Shown here: positions 52,448 through 60,607 of the stretch, piece after piece
Numbering within the stretch: the first letter of the stretch is position 1
How the letters are laid out: the number at the start of each line of letters is the position of its first letter
NCBI RefSeq assembly: GCF_007096355.1
Contig: NZ_VKDF01000004.1
Coordinates: 434,357-498,356, forward strand
Length of the DNA stretch: 64,000 nt
From: Paracoccus sp. M683
Lineage (GTDB): Bacteria > Pseudomonadota > Alphaproteobacteria > Rhodobacterales > Rhodobacteraceae
Direction: 5' to 3'
Made by a program: the position numbers and the translations under genes
The notes under the pieces: generated by a model
Told to the model about the DNA's origin: nothing
Databases searched by the model: none
Seen by the model: the letters and a program-made list of their open reading frames with translations, nothing else

Positions 52448-53314
52448 ATGACATCGACGACGCTCAGGTTGAACATGCCGCAATGGCAGGGTGGTAACGA
52501 ACCGGCCTATCGCTTTGGTGCCGATCTGCTGCGCTGGCTGGCGCCTGCCCATGACGGGCCGGAAGAAACGGTGGCTGCGCCCGAACGTGACGGGCAGGCC
52601 CCGAACATGGATCGCGGCATCAAATGGCGGGCCGATCTGCTGTCGCAGGCCAGGGCGGCGCGGGCTGCCATTGAACGCCATGACCCTGACCGGGTGGTGA
52701 CGCTTGGCGGGGATTGCCTTGTCGATCTGGCCCCGATCGCCTGGCTCAGCCGGAAATATGGCGACAAGCTGGGCGTCTTGTGGCTGGATGCCCATCCCGA
52801 CGTGATGAGCGCGGCCGAGTTTTCCCACGCCCATGCCCATGTGCTTGCCATGCTGCTTGGCCGTGGGGATGAGGCGTTTACGGCCGAGGTGCCGGCCAAG
52901 CTGTCTGCCCCCCGCGTGATGATCGCGGGGATGCAGGGTTGGAATGATGCCGAAGGCCCGATCCTTGAAGAACTGGGCATCCGGCACATCCCTGCCGCCG
53001 ATCTTGCCGATACCAGCCAGCCGGTTCTGGACTGGATCGCGCAGGAAGGGATCACCCATCTTGCCGTGCATTTCGATCTTGATGTGCTGGATCCGGCGCA
53101 TTTTTCGCCGCTGCTGTTCAACAGGCCCGATCTGCCGCAAGGTGCGTTTGACGGGATCGAACGCGGCCGGATGCGACTGGATCAGGTGGTCCGCCTGCTG
53201 AAGGATGCAGGTGGCGCGACCGATCTGGTCGGACTTGCCATCACCGAGCATCTGCCCTGGGACATGTTGCGGCTGAAGACGGCGCTTGCCGAACTGCCGA
53301 TCATGAGGTCCTGA
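52448..53314 (+). CDS. Arginase/agmatinase/formimidoylglutamase family protein with altered metal ligand
   Basis: The 288-residue protein has the ureohydrolase fold: VVTLGGDC (83-90), WLDAHPDVM (112-120) giving D114, H116 and D118, and HFDLDVLDP giving D210 and D212. These are manganese ligands in the family, but the first ligand, normally His in GGDH, is Cys90. Activity as arginase is therefore uncertain. The start MTSTTLRLNM is chosen because AAGGA sits eight bases upstream; an ATG at 52439 overlaps that site. It stands alone; no ammonia or urea pathway genes adjoin. Confidence 0.8.
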   Translation: MTSTTLRLNMPQWQGGNEPAYRFGADLLRWLAPAHDGPEETVAAPERDGQAPNMDRGIKWRADLLSQARAARAAIERHDPDRVVTLGGDCLVDLAPIAWLSRKYGDKLGVLWLDAHPDVMSAAEFSHAHAHVLAMLLGRGDEAFTAEVPAKLSAPRVMIAGMQGWNDAEGPILEELGIRHIPAADLADTSQPVLDWIAQEGITHLAVHFDLDVLDPAHFSPLLFNRPDLPQGAFDGIERGRMRLDQVVRLLKDAGGATDLVGLAITEHLPWDMLRLKTALAELPIMRS

Positions 53315-53503
53315 CATCTGCGGCGCGCGCCTTTGTCCGATAGCGTGCCCCCCAACGTGCCAGAATCATTGCCGGAATGCGCCCGCTGGCTTAGCTTGAT
53401 CATTGGCACAGCCAGTTTCTCGCGTCGCCCTTTTGACAATCGCCTTGCGTAAACGATGCATCAGCGTCCGCGGCACCACGCCCGGCTGAACAGGAGATTT
53501 GCA

Positions 53504-54091
53504 ATGAGCGGTCAGAACCTGTCCACCCTGTCCAAGACAGCCCCAAATCCCTGGCTGAACCGGCACAGCGACAACTCGACCACAGAATATACCTGCCACA
53601 CGGCCGCGATGCATTGGGGCTATATGGATCTGGGCCTGACCGAGGCCGAAGCCAATGCCAAGGTCGACCGCTTTGTCCGGGCGACCTGTCCGGGCTGCAT
53701 CAATAACGGGGCGTTTCATTTCTCGCTGCCGGCGATGCGCTATGGCCCGATCTTTTGTCAGGGGGCCCAAAGGATTACCCGCAACGATCTGGTCAATCTG
53801 CATCCGGGCGATGTGCTGATCACCGGGCATTACACCGTGCCGAACCATTCGATGATCGTGCGCCAGGTCAGGCGTGCCGATCATGTGACGGTGCGCGGCT
53901 TCAACAATTTTGGCACATTGGGGACCGGGCAATTGCTGCGCTATGACCCGACATCGCACAATATCACCAAGGATAAATACTGGAATGCCAACGACATGTT
54001 CGGCATCAATGCGCCCGGCGTGCCGCTGTTGGTGGTGCCCTATGCGACCTATTCGCAGGCCCTGCGAATGAGCCTGAACATGCGCTATTGA
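53504..54091 (+). CDS. Hypothetical protein with Cys/His/Asn pattern like an NlpC/P60- or CHAP-type hydrolase
   Basis: The 195-residue protein matches no family I recognise. Three features recall cysteine hydrolases: C31 in EYTCHTAAMHWGY, a LHPGDVLITG stretch (99-108) followed by H115 in PNHSMIV, and N134/N135 in RGFNNFG. In NlpC/P60 and CHAP enzymes a catalytic Cys is followed by a PGD-containing strand and a His before a beta strand. C62 and C65 (ATCPGC) could bind metal or form a disulfide. There is no signal peptide. The start MSGQNLSTLS has AGGAGA nearby. Neighbours give no clue: an arginase-like gene on the same strand and hisH convergent. Confidence 0.65.
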   Translation: MSGQNLSTLSKTAPNPWLNRHSDNSTTEYTCHTAAMHWGYMDLGLTEAEANAKVDRFVRATCPGCINNGAFHFSLPAMRYGPIFCQGAQRITRNDLVNLHPGDVLITGHYTVPNHSMIVRQVRRADHVTVRGFNNFGTLGTGQLLRYDPTSHNITKDKYWNANDMFGINAPGVPLLVVPYATYSQALRMSLNMRY

Positions 54092-54121
54092 TGTCGTCGC
54101 AATCGCGGTGGCGGCGCGGCC

Positions 54122-54751
54122 TCAGACCTGCCAGCGCAGGAAATTCGCGATGATCCGCAGACCGACGCCCTGCGATTTCTCGGGGTGGAACTGGGTGCCG
54201 ACGATATTGTCGCGACCGACCACGGCCGTCACCTCGCCGCTGTAGCCGGCATGAGCCAGCCGCTGCGCCGGATCGGTGACGCGGAACTGCCAGCTATGGA
54301 CGAAATAGGCGTGATCGCCCGTCACCACGCCCTGCAAGACCGGATGGGGGTGGTCGATGGCCAGATCGTTCCAGCCCATATGCGGCACCTTCAGGCCCGG
54401 TGCGTCAATGGCCACGACCTCGCCGCCAATCCAGCCCAGGCCGTTGGTCGGGCGGTATTCATGGCCCAGATCGGCCAGCATCTGCATGCCGACGCAAATG
54501 CCCATGAAGGGCACGCCACGTTCCAGCACGGCCTGACGCAGCGCATCCGTCATGCCGTCCACCGCGTCCAGCGCGGCCTTGCAGGCGGGAAACGCCCCAT
54601 CGCCCGGCAGCACGATCCGGTCGGCGCGGGCCACGACATCAGGAGCCGAGGTGACGGTGACATCCGCGCCCAGATCGCGGCCCATCCGCTGAAAGGCCTT
54701 TTCCGCCGAATGCAGATTGCCGCTGTCATAGTCGACCAACGCGACCCGCAT
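54122..54751 (-). CDS. hisH: Imidazole glycerol phosphate synthase glutamine amidotransferase subunit HisH
   Basis: HisH releases ammonia from glutamine for HisF in histidine biosynthesis. The 209-residue class I glutaminase shows VALVDYDSGNLHSAEKAF at the start, the nucleophile in MGICVGMQML, and the His/Glu pair in GTQFHPEKSQ. It overlaps hisB by a single base (TGATG); the GTG just upstream (54754) would give a four-base overlap instead, but the ATG is closer to the family start. hisA and hisF are not adjacent within the window, although they often follow hisH. Confidence 0.95.
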   Translation of the reverse strand: MRVALVDYDSGNLHSAEKAFQRMGRDLGADVTVTSAPDVVARADRIVLPGDGAFPACKAALDAVDGMTDALRQAVLERGVPFMGICVGMQMLADLGHEYRPTNGLGWIGGEVVAIDAPGLKVPHMGWNDLAIDHPHPVLQGVVTGDHAYFVHSWQFRVTDPAQRLAHAGYSGEVTAVVGRDNIVGTQFHPEKSQGVGLRIIANFLRWQV

Positions 54752-55338
54752 CACAGCGCGCCCTTGGTCGAGGGCAGCACACCCGACATGCGCGGATCAG
54801 GCTCGACCGCTTCGCGCAGGGCGCGGGCGACGGATTTGAAGGCGGCCTCGGCGATGTGGTGGCTGTTCAACCCGTGCAGGCGGTCCACATGCAGGGTAAT
54901 GCCGCCATGGGTCGACAGCGCCTGAAAGAACTCTCGCACCAGCTCGGTGTCGAAGCTGCCTATCTTGGCGGTGGGGAAATCGACGTTCCACACCAGAAAG
55001 GGCCGCGCCGACAGGTCCAGCGCCGTGCGCAGCTGCGCATCATCCATCGCCAGCAGGAAACTGCCATAGCGGCGGATGCCGCGCTTGTCGCCAAGGGCGC
55101 GGGTCAGGGCCTGGCCGATGGCGATGCCGGTATCTTCGACCGTGTGGTGATCGTCGATATGCAGATCGCCCGTGGCCCGCACCGTCAGGTCGATCAGCGA
55201 ATGCCGCGACAGCTGATCCAGCATGTGATCGAAAAAGCCGATGCCGGTCCGGTTGTCATAGATGCCGGTGCCGTCCAGATTGACGGTCACCTCGATCTGC
55301 GTCTCGGCGGTATTGCGGCTGATGGTGGCTGTGCGCAT
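54751..55338 (-). CDS. hisB: Imidazoleglycerol-phosphate dehydratase HisB
   Basis: HisB dehydrates imidazole glycerol phosphate in histidine synthesis. The 195-residue monofunctional enzyme has the manganese-binding motifs FFDHMLDQL (early), [11 protein letters not shown] and HHIAEAAFK. The E. coli-type N-terminal phosphatase domain is absent, as usual in alphaproteobacteria. It begins the leftward hisB-hisH unit. Confidence 0.96.
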   Translation of the reverse strand: MRTATISRNTAETQIEVTVNLDGTGIYDNRTGIGFFDHMLDQLSRHSLIDLTVRATGDLHIDDHHTVEDTGIAIGQALTRALGDKRGIRRYGSFLLAMDDAQLRTALDLSARPFLVWNVDFPTAKIGSFDTELVREFFQALSTHGGITLHVDRLHGLNSHHIAEAAFKSVARALREAVEPDPRMSGVLPSTKGAL

Positions 55339-55385
55339 CGGCTGATCCCTTGCTTGTCGCCGCGCTTATAGGCCGGGCAGGCCCG

Positions 55386-56741
55386 TCAGCCAAGATGCAG
55401 CTGCCCCTGCGGGTAACGCACGCGGGACGGGATACTGGTTGCAAGGAAAACGCCCAATGTCAGCGGCCCGACCCGGCCGAGGAACATCACGATCATGATC
55501 ACGATCCGCCCGAAATCGGACAATTCGCCCGTATAACCTCGTGACAGGCCGGTGGTGCCAAAGGCGCTGGCCACCTCGAAGCTGATATCCAGGAAATGCC
55601 CGTTATGGGTCATGGTCAGCACAAAGATCGCGGTGAACATCAGCACCGCCGACAGCGAGATGACCGCCATCACCTTCAGCACCTCTTCCAGCCCGACCGA
55701 TCGGCCAAAGGCCCAGACATGGGTGCGGCGGCGGAAAAAGGCCATGGTGGCAAGAAACAGCACCATGATGGTGGTGACCTTCAACCCGCCCGCGGTCGAG
55801 GTCGGCCCCGCGCCGATGATCATCAGCGCCATATACAGCAGCGATGTCGAATCGTTCAGGTCGCCGATGGCAACAGTGTTGAAGCCAGCCGTCCGGGGCA
55901 CGGTTCCCTGAAACCAGGCCACGGTCATCCGTGCCAGCGCGCTGTCGAACTGACCCAACGTCTTGGGGTTGTTCCATTCCAGAACGGCCGTCAGCCCGAC
56001 GCCCAGCACGATCAGCACCGCCGTGCCGACCAGCATCAGCCGGGTATGCAGACTGTAGGCGGTCCAGAACTTGCGCCGCGCGATTTCCGAGGTCACCAGA
56101 TAGCCGATGCCGCCGGTGATCCACAGCGCCGGCAGGACAACGTTGATGATCGGATCGGTGGCGAAATCGACCAGCCCCGGCGAGAAGGTCGAAAAGCCGG
56201 CATTGTTGAAGGCCGAAACCGAATGGAAAATCGCGTGCCAGACCCCCAGTGTGAAACCGAACTTCGGCACGAAAGTCAGGCAGAGCAGCATCGCGCCGGC
56301 GACCTCGGCCAGCAGCACGATGCGCAGGATCGTGGCTGTCAGGCGCGACAGGCTTTCATAGGATGTCTGCTTCAGATCCTCGCGCAGATAGGTGCTTTGG
56401 GCCACGCCCATCGACATGCCAAGCGCGGCAAAGACCAGCACGGCGAAGGTCATCAGACCCAGCCCGCCCAACTGGATCAGGATCATCACGATCAGCTGGC
56501 CCCAGAAGGTCAGCGCGAACTGGGTGTCGATGACGGCCAGTCCCGTCACCGTCACCGCCGAGGTCGAGGTGAACAGCGCATCGGTCAGGCTGATCGGCCG
56601 TGTCGTCGCGAAAGGCAGCATCAGGCAGAACGCGCCCAGCATGATCAGCGAAAAATAACCTGTCGCCAGAACGGCAGTGGGCGGCGTGCGGCCCAGCCAC
56701 CGCTTGAATCCGCGCCATGAGGGACGGCTTAACTGGCTCAC
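55386..56741 (-). CDS. ktrB: Potassium uptake membrane protein KtrB
   Basis: KtrB is the sodium-stimulated potassium pore of the Ktr system. The 451-residue protein has membrane segments throughout and the selectivity-filter repeats STSAVTVTGLAV, SVSAFNNAGFS, VPRTAGFNTVA and FGTTGLSRG. It is shorter than TrkH and sits with ktrA, overlapping it by four bases, which distinguishes it from the trkAH pair elsewhere in the window. It reads leftward towards hisB and is downstream of ktrA. Confidence 0.92.
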   Translation of the reverse strand: MSQLSRPSWRGFKRWLGRTPPTAVLATGYFSLIMLGAFCLMLPFATTRPISLTDALFTSTSAVTVTGLAVIDTQFALTFWGQLIVMILIQLGGLGLMTFAVLVFAALGMSMGVAQSTYLREDLKQTSYESLSRLTATILRIVLLAEVAGAMLLCLTFVPKFGFTLGVWHAIFHSVSAFNNAGFSTFSPGLVDFATDPIINVVLPALWITGGIGYLVTSEIARRKFWTAYSLHTRLMLVGTAVLIVLGVGLTAVLEWNNPKTLGQFDSALARMTVAWFQGTVPRTAGFNTVAIGDLNDSTSLLYMALMIIGAGPTSTAGGLKVTTIMVLFLATMAFFRRRTHVWAFGRSVGLEEVLKVMAVISLSAVLMFTAIFVLTMTHNGHFLDISFEVASAFGTTGLSRGYTGELSDFGRIVIMIVMFLGRVGPLTLGVFLATSIPSRVRYPQGQLHLG

Positions 56742-57394
56742 AGCCGGTCGCCGAATGCCGTCAGCTCGGGCCGCTTGCCCAGCAAAAGCAGGCGGTCGGC
56801 TTCTTTCAGCACATAGGCGGGATCCTGGCCGGGGGTGTATTCCGTTCCCCGCATCAGCCCCAGCACCCTGACGCCCGCGCCGATATGCAGATCGGCGATG
56901 GCCTTGCCGGCCAGCCGCTTCGGGATCATCAGGTTGACGACGCTGAAGCCGTTGCCAAGGGCGACATAGTCCTGAACCGCCGGGTTGTTCAGCATCTGCG
57001 CGGTGTGCCGGCCCATCTCCAGCGCCGGCAGGATCACCCGGTCGACGCCGATCTTGGACAGGATGCGGTGATGGGTGCGGTTCTCGGCCTTGGCCCAGAT
57101 CGTTTCGACGCCGATCAGCCGCAGGTTCATCGAGGCAAGGATGCTGCCTTCCAGATCATTGCCGATCGAGACCATCGCCACGTCATACTGGTTCACGCCC
57201 GCCTCGCGCAGCGCGCCCTCGTCGGTGGCATCAAGAATGACGACGCTGGACAGGGTTTCCGCCAGCATGGCGACGCGGCGTTCGTCCCGGTCTATTCCCA
57301 GAACCCGGTTGCCGAACCGGGCCAGCTCTGTCGCGACCACGCCGCCAAAGCTGCCCAGCCCGACGACCACGAAACTGCGATTTCTGCGACTCAT
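56738..57394 (-). CDS. ktrA: Potassium uptake regulatory subunit KtrA
   Basis: KtrA is the cytoplasmic ring protein that gates KtrB. The 218-residue protein has a single Rossmann RCK domain (VVVGLGSFGGVVATELARFG, GIDRDERRV) and a C-terminal TrkA-C domain (LAGKAIADLHIGAGVRVLG). Half the length of TrkA, as expected for Ktr. It overlaps ktrB by four bases. A 253-base spacer separates it from the divergent BCCT gene; that spacer holds a short hairpin (GGCGGAAACCCGCC) and must contain promoters for both. Confidence 0.93.
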   Translation of the reverse strand: MSRRNRSFVVVGLGSFGGVVATELARFGNRVLGIDRDERRVAMLAETLSSVVILDATDEGALREAGVNQYDVAMVSIGNDLEGSILASMNLRLIGVETIWAKAENRTHHRILSKIGVDRVILPALEMGRHTAQMLNNPAVQDYVALGNGFSVVNLMIPKRLAGKAIADLHIGAGVRVLGLMRGTEYTPGQDPAYVLKEADRLLLLGKRPELTAFGDRL

Positions 57395-57647
57395 CTGCCG
57401 CCCTCACGATAGGTTGCGCGGATAGTGAGATCGACCGCAGGCATCGTCAAGCGATTGTCCTTCACCCCTCTGACCCCCTGAATTGGTCGCATTAAGCCCC
57501 TGATTTGTCGGTGTTTCACCCTTATTCCGGGTCTTGGGTGGCCAATCTGGACGCAGTGTGACAGGTTTGCTGCCCTTGGCGGAAACCCGCCATCCCGCAA
57601 AATGACGAAACCGGAAAAACCAGAAAACAGGAAAGGAAAGGGGCCGA

Positions 57648-59369
57648 ATGACAGACCCGACCAATCCAAGAAAGGGCCATAAAGGACGGCCCGGCGACGC
57701 AGCCGCCGAACGCCGCGTCTTAGAGGGCAGGGACGATCCGCAACCCGAGGTCGAACCCATCCCCGAGCCCGAAGGGGCAACCGAGATCATCGAGACCGAC
57801 TATGAGGTCGGACAGGACAACATCCAGAACAAGGGTCGCATCCCGTTCGACATCCACAACCCGGTCTTTATCATCTCGGCTGTGGCGATCCTGATCTTTA
57901 CCGTCGTCACCATGGCCTTCGCCAGTTCGCTGGAGCCGGTGTTCACCGGGTTGCGCGACACGCTGACCAGCCGGCTGGACTGGTTCTTCCTGCTGGCGGG
58001 CAACATCTTCGTGCTGGCCTGCCTGGTCCTGATCGTCTCGCCCTATGGCAGCATCAGGCTGGGCGGACCCGAAGCGACGCCGGATTTCACCCTGTCGGGC
58101 TGGTTTTCGATGCTGTTCGCGGCCGGCATGGGGATCGGGCTGATGTTCTATGGCGTCAGCGAACCGATGAGCCATTTCGATGCCGCATTGGCAGGCCCTA
58201 CCGTTGAAAACGGCCTGCGCACGGACTGGGCGCCGCTTGGCGGTGCTGCTGGCGATGAACTGGGCGCGCGGCGTCTGGGCATGGCCGCCACGATCTTCCA
58301 CTGGGGGCTGCACCCCTGGGCGATCTATGCGGTGATCGCGCTGGCGCTGGCGCTGTTCAGCTATAACAAGGGTCTGCCGCTGACGATGCGTTCGGTCTTT
58401 TACCCGCTGCTGGGCGAACGTGTCTGGGGCTGGCCGGGCCATGTCATCGACATCCTTGCCGTCTTTGCCACGATCTTCGGGCTTGCGACCTCGCTTGGAT
58501 TGGGGGCCGAACAGGCCAGTGCCGGGCTGAACTATCTGTTCGGGATCGAGGCCACCGACCTGACCAAGATGGTGCTGATCCTGTGCATCACGGCGGTGGC
58601 GACCTTCTCGGTCGTGGCGGGCGTCGAAAAGGGCGTCAAGCTGCTGTCCCAGGCCAATATGGTGCTGGCCTTCCTGTTGCTGGCCTTTGTCATCGCGGTG
58701 GGGCCGACCTGGCAGATCGTGACGGGGTTCTTCGGCAATCTGGGCGCCTATGCGCGGGATCTGATCCCGCTGTCCAACCCCTTCGGCCGCACGGATGACA
58801 ATTTCCGGCAGGGCTGGACGGCGTTCTACTGGGCCTGGTGGATCAGCTGGTCGCCCTTTGTCGGCATGTTCATCGCCCGCGTGTCGCGCGGTCGCACGGT
58901 GCGGCAATTCCTGGTCGCGGTGCTGATCGTGCCCTCGCTGATCTCGGTCCTGTGGATGACGGCACTGGGCGGCACGGCTATCTCGATAACGCTTGGCGGG
59001 TTCACCGGCATTGCCGATGCCACGCTGGAGCTGAAGCTGTTCGAGATGCTGGGCCAGTTGCCGATGGCGCAGATCACCAGCTTTATCGGCATCGTCCTTG
59101 TGATCGTGTTCTTTGTCACCTCGTCCGACAGCGGCTCGTTGGTGATCGACACGATCTCGGCCGGGGGCAAGGTCAACGCGCCGGTGCCGCAGCGCGTCTT
59201 CTGGTGCACCTTCGAGGGGCTGGTCGCCATTGCGCTGATGCTTGGTGGCGGGCTGACGGCCTTGCAGGCGATGGCGGTTTCGACGGGTTTCCCCTTCACC
59301 ATCGTGCTGTTGGGCGCGGTCTGGGCTGTGTTCAAGGGCCTTGCTGCGGAACGGCGTGAAATCGCCTGA
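57648..59369 (+). CDS. BCCT family osmolyte transporter (betaine/carnitine/choline type)
   Basis: The 573-residue protein has about twelve membrane segments and the BCCT motifs: the glycine-rich AAGMGIGLMFYGVSEP (the substrate and sodium region), the tryptophan-rich motif TAFYWAWWISWSPFVGMFIARVSRGRTVR, and FFVTSSDSGSLVID. Such carriers import glycine betaine, choline or related solutes for osmoprotection. The first ~65 residues are a polar, acidic cytoplasmic extension, which in some family members senses osmotic stress. GGAAAGG precedes the ATG. It lies beside ktrAB on the opposite strand, forming an osmoadaptation block. Confidence 0.9.
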   Translation: MTDPTNPRKGHKGRPGDAAAERRVLEGRDDPQPEVEPIPEPEGATEIIETDYEVGQDNIQNKGRIPFDIHNPVFIISAVAILIFTVVTMAFASSLEPVFTGLRDTLTSRLDWFFLLAGNIFVLACLVLIVSPYGSIRLGGPEATPDFTLSGWFSMLFAAGMGIGLMFYGVSEPMSHFDAALAGPTVENGLRTDWAPLGGAAGDELGARRLGMAATIFHWGLHPWAIYAVIALALALFSYNKGLPLTMRSVFYPLLGERVWGWPGHVIDILAVFATIFGLATSLGLGAEQASAGLNYLFGIEATDLTKMVLILCITAVATFSVVAGVEKGVKLLSQANMVLAFLLLAFVIAVGPTWQIVTGFFGNLGAYARDLIPLSNPFGRTDDNFRQGWTAFYWAWWISWSPFVGMFIARVSRGRTVRQFLVAVLIVPSLISVLWMTALGGTAISITLGGFTGIADATLELKLFEMLGQLPMAQITSFIGIVLVIVFFVTSSDSGSLVIDTISAGGKVNAPVPQRVFWCTFEGLVAIALMLGGGLTALQAMAVSTGFPFTIVLLGAVWAVFKGLAAERREIA

Positions 59370-59387
59370 TCTGGCTGGCAGAGTTAA

Positions 59388-59422
59388 AAGAACGGGCGGG
59401 GAAACCTGCCCGTTCTTGTTTT
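59388..59422 (+). terminator. Rho-independent terminator after the BCCT gene
   Basis: AAGAACGGGC (59388-59397) and GCCCGTTCTT (59408-59417) pair perfectly over ten bases around a ten-base loop and run into GTTTT. It lies 18 bases past the stop codon. Confidence 0.85.
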
Positions 59423-59489
59423 ATGGCGCGCAGGATGCGAGAAAGTTCACCGAAGGCTATGCGCCAGCGACTGCCGTAAGGACGAAGTG

Positions 59490-60158
59490 ATGAGTGATAT
59501 CAGGGCCAGCGAACGCCGCCTGGCTGCCGCGCTTGACCGGATCGACTATCTGCTGGAAACCGCGCCACCGCGCGGGGCTGGTGGCGGCCCGGCTGTGGAT
59601 CCCGCCGGGTTGCAGGCCCGTCTGGATCAGGCGCTTGCCGATAATGAACGGCTTCAGGCTGCCGTCGATGCGATGCGCCCGGCGCCGCAATCGGGGGCCG
59701 AACTGGCCGGGTCGGGCGATCCGCGCCTGGCCGATCTGGCCGATCAGGCCGCGCGGCTGTCATCCGCGAACGAAGAACTGATCGCCGCCAATCGCGGGCT
59801 GATCGAGGCCGTCTCGGGCCAGACCGACCAGGTCGAGGCCGTGGCCGTGGCGCTGGAGGCCGAGATCGAGGCCCTGCGCGCCGCCCGCGCCGCCGAGATT
59901 TCGCAACTGGCCGAGATCATGGCCGAATTGCAGCGTATGCTGGCCGATTCCGCCGCGACGGATGCGCCCTTCGCCGCCGATGTGGCGGTGCCTGACAGGC
60001 CGCTGGTTCAGGCCGAGGTGGTCAGCTTTGGCGACGAGGCGGGCGTGCCCGAACTGACCCGCGAGGCCGATCCGGCCTTTGGTGCGGTTTATGGCGATGA
60101 TGATGACGGCGTTGATGCCGATGACGAGGCCGGCGAAGCCGGAAACGGGGGCAGGTAA
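59490..60158 (+). CDS. Coiled-coil protein upstream of zapA, unknown function
   Basis: The 222-residue protein has long helical, coiled-coil-like stretches at about 28-65 and 80-155, rich in Ala, Glu and Leu (QTDQVEAVAVALEAEIEALRAARAAEISQLAEIM), followed by a disordered acidic C-terminus with runs of Asp. No domain is recognised. The start is ATG 59490 (MSDIRASERR) with AAGGACG upstream; a GTG at 59487 is also in frame. It lies two bases before zapA and is probably expressed with it, so a structural or division role is plausible but unproved. Confidence 0.75.
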   Translation: MSDIRASERRLAAALDRIDYLLETAPPRGAGGGPAVDPAGLQARLDQALADNERLQAAVDAMRPAPQSGAELAGSGDPRLADLADQAARLSSANEELIAANRGLIEAVSGQTDQVEAVAVALEAEIEALRAARAAEISQLAEIMAELQRMLADSAATDAPFAADVAVPDRPLVQAEVVSFGDEAGVPELTREADPAFGAVYGDDDDGVDADDEAGEAGNGGR

Positions 60159-60160
60159 TC

Positions 60161-60523
60161 ATGGCGGAAGTCGATTTTTCGATCGGGCACAAGGAATACC
60201 GCCTGACCAGCCAGCCGGGCGAGGAACGGCTGCTGAAACGCGCCGCCGCCCTGCTGGATGCCGAGGCGCGGCTGATCCTGGAACAGGCCGGCCGCATGCC
60301 CGAGCCGCGCCTGCTGCTGCTGGCCGGCCTGATGCTGGCCGACAAGTATTCGGCGCTGGAAGACCGCGCTGACAAGGCCGAAAAACAGCTGTCGCGGCTG
60401 CAATCCAACCCCACCAAGGTCGAGGTTCCGGTGGTCCCCGCCGATCTGAAGGAAGCGATGGCCGAACTGGCCGCCCGCGCCGAAGCGGTTGCCGAACAGA
60501 TCGAGGAGAGGCTGGGGGACTGA
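60161..60523 (+). CDS. zapA: Cell division protein ZapA
   Basis: ZapA binds FtsZ and bundles protofilaments at the division ring. The 120-residue protein has the family start VDFSIGHKEYRLTSQPGEERLLKRAAALLD and a long C-terminal coiled coil (about 65-118). It lies immediately after the coiled-coil gene. In many genomes a 6S RNA gene follows zapA; I cannot see one in the 84 bases before the convergent fsr-like gene. Confidence 0.92.
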   Translation: MAEVDFSIGHKEYRLTSQPGEERLLKRAAALLDAEARLILEQAGRMPEPRLLLLAGLMLADKYSALEDRADKAEKQLSRLQSNPTKVEVPVVPADLKEAMAELAARAEAVAEQIEERLGD

Positions 60524-60607
60524 CGCCCGGCAGGCACGTCCCGGTCCCCGCATGCCAATGACCGCGCGGCTGACGGGGCCGTCAGTCAGAGGCCCTGCCG
60601 CATTGTC

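Noticed and set aside
53315..53503. A longer N-terminus for the Cys/His/Asn protein from 53456
   Set aside because: The extra 16 residues are Arg- and His-rich without conservation to judge by, and the better ribosome-binding site serves the ATG at 53504.
57404..57790. Short minus-strand open frames in the ktrA/BCCT spacer
   Set aside because: They extend into the antisense of the BCCT N-terminus and contain no family sequence.
60524..60607. A 6S RNA gene after zapA
   Set aside because: The spacer to the convergent efflux gene is only 84 bases, too short for 6S RNA, and no suitable stem is evident.
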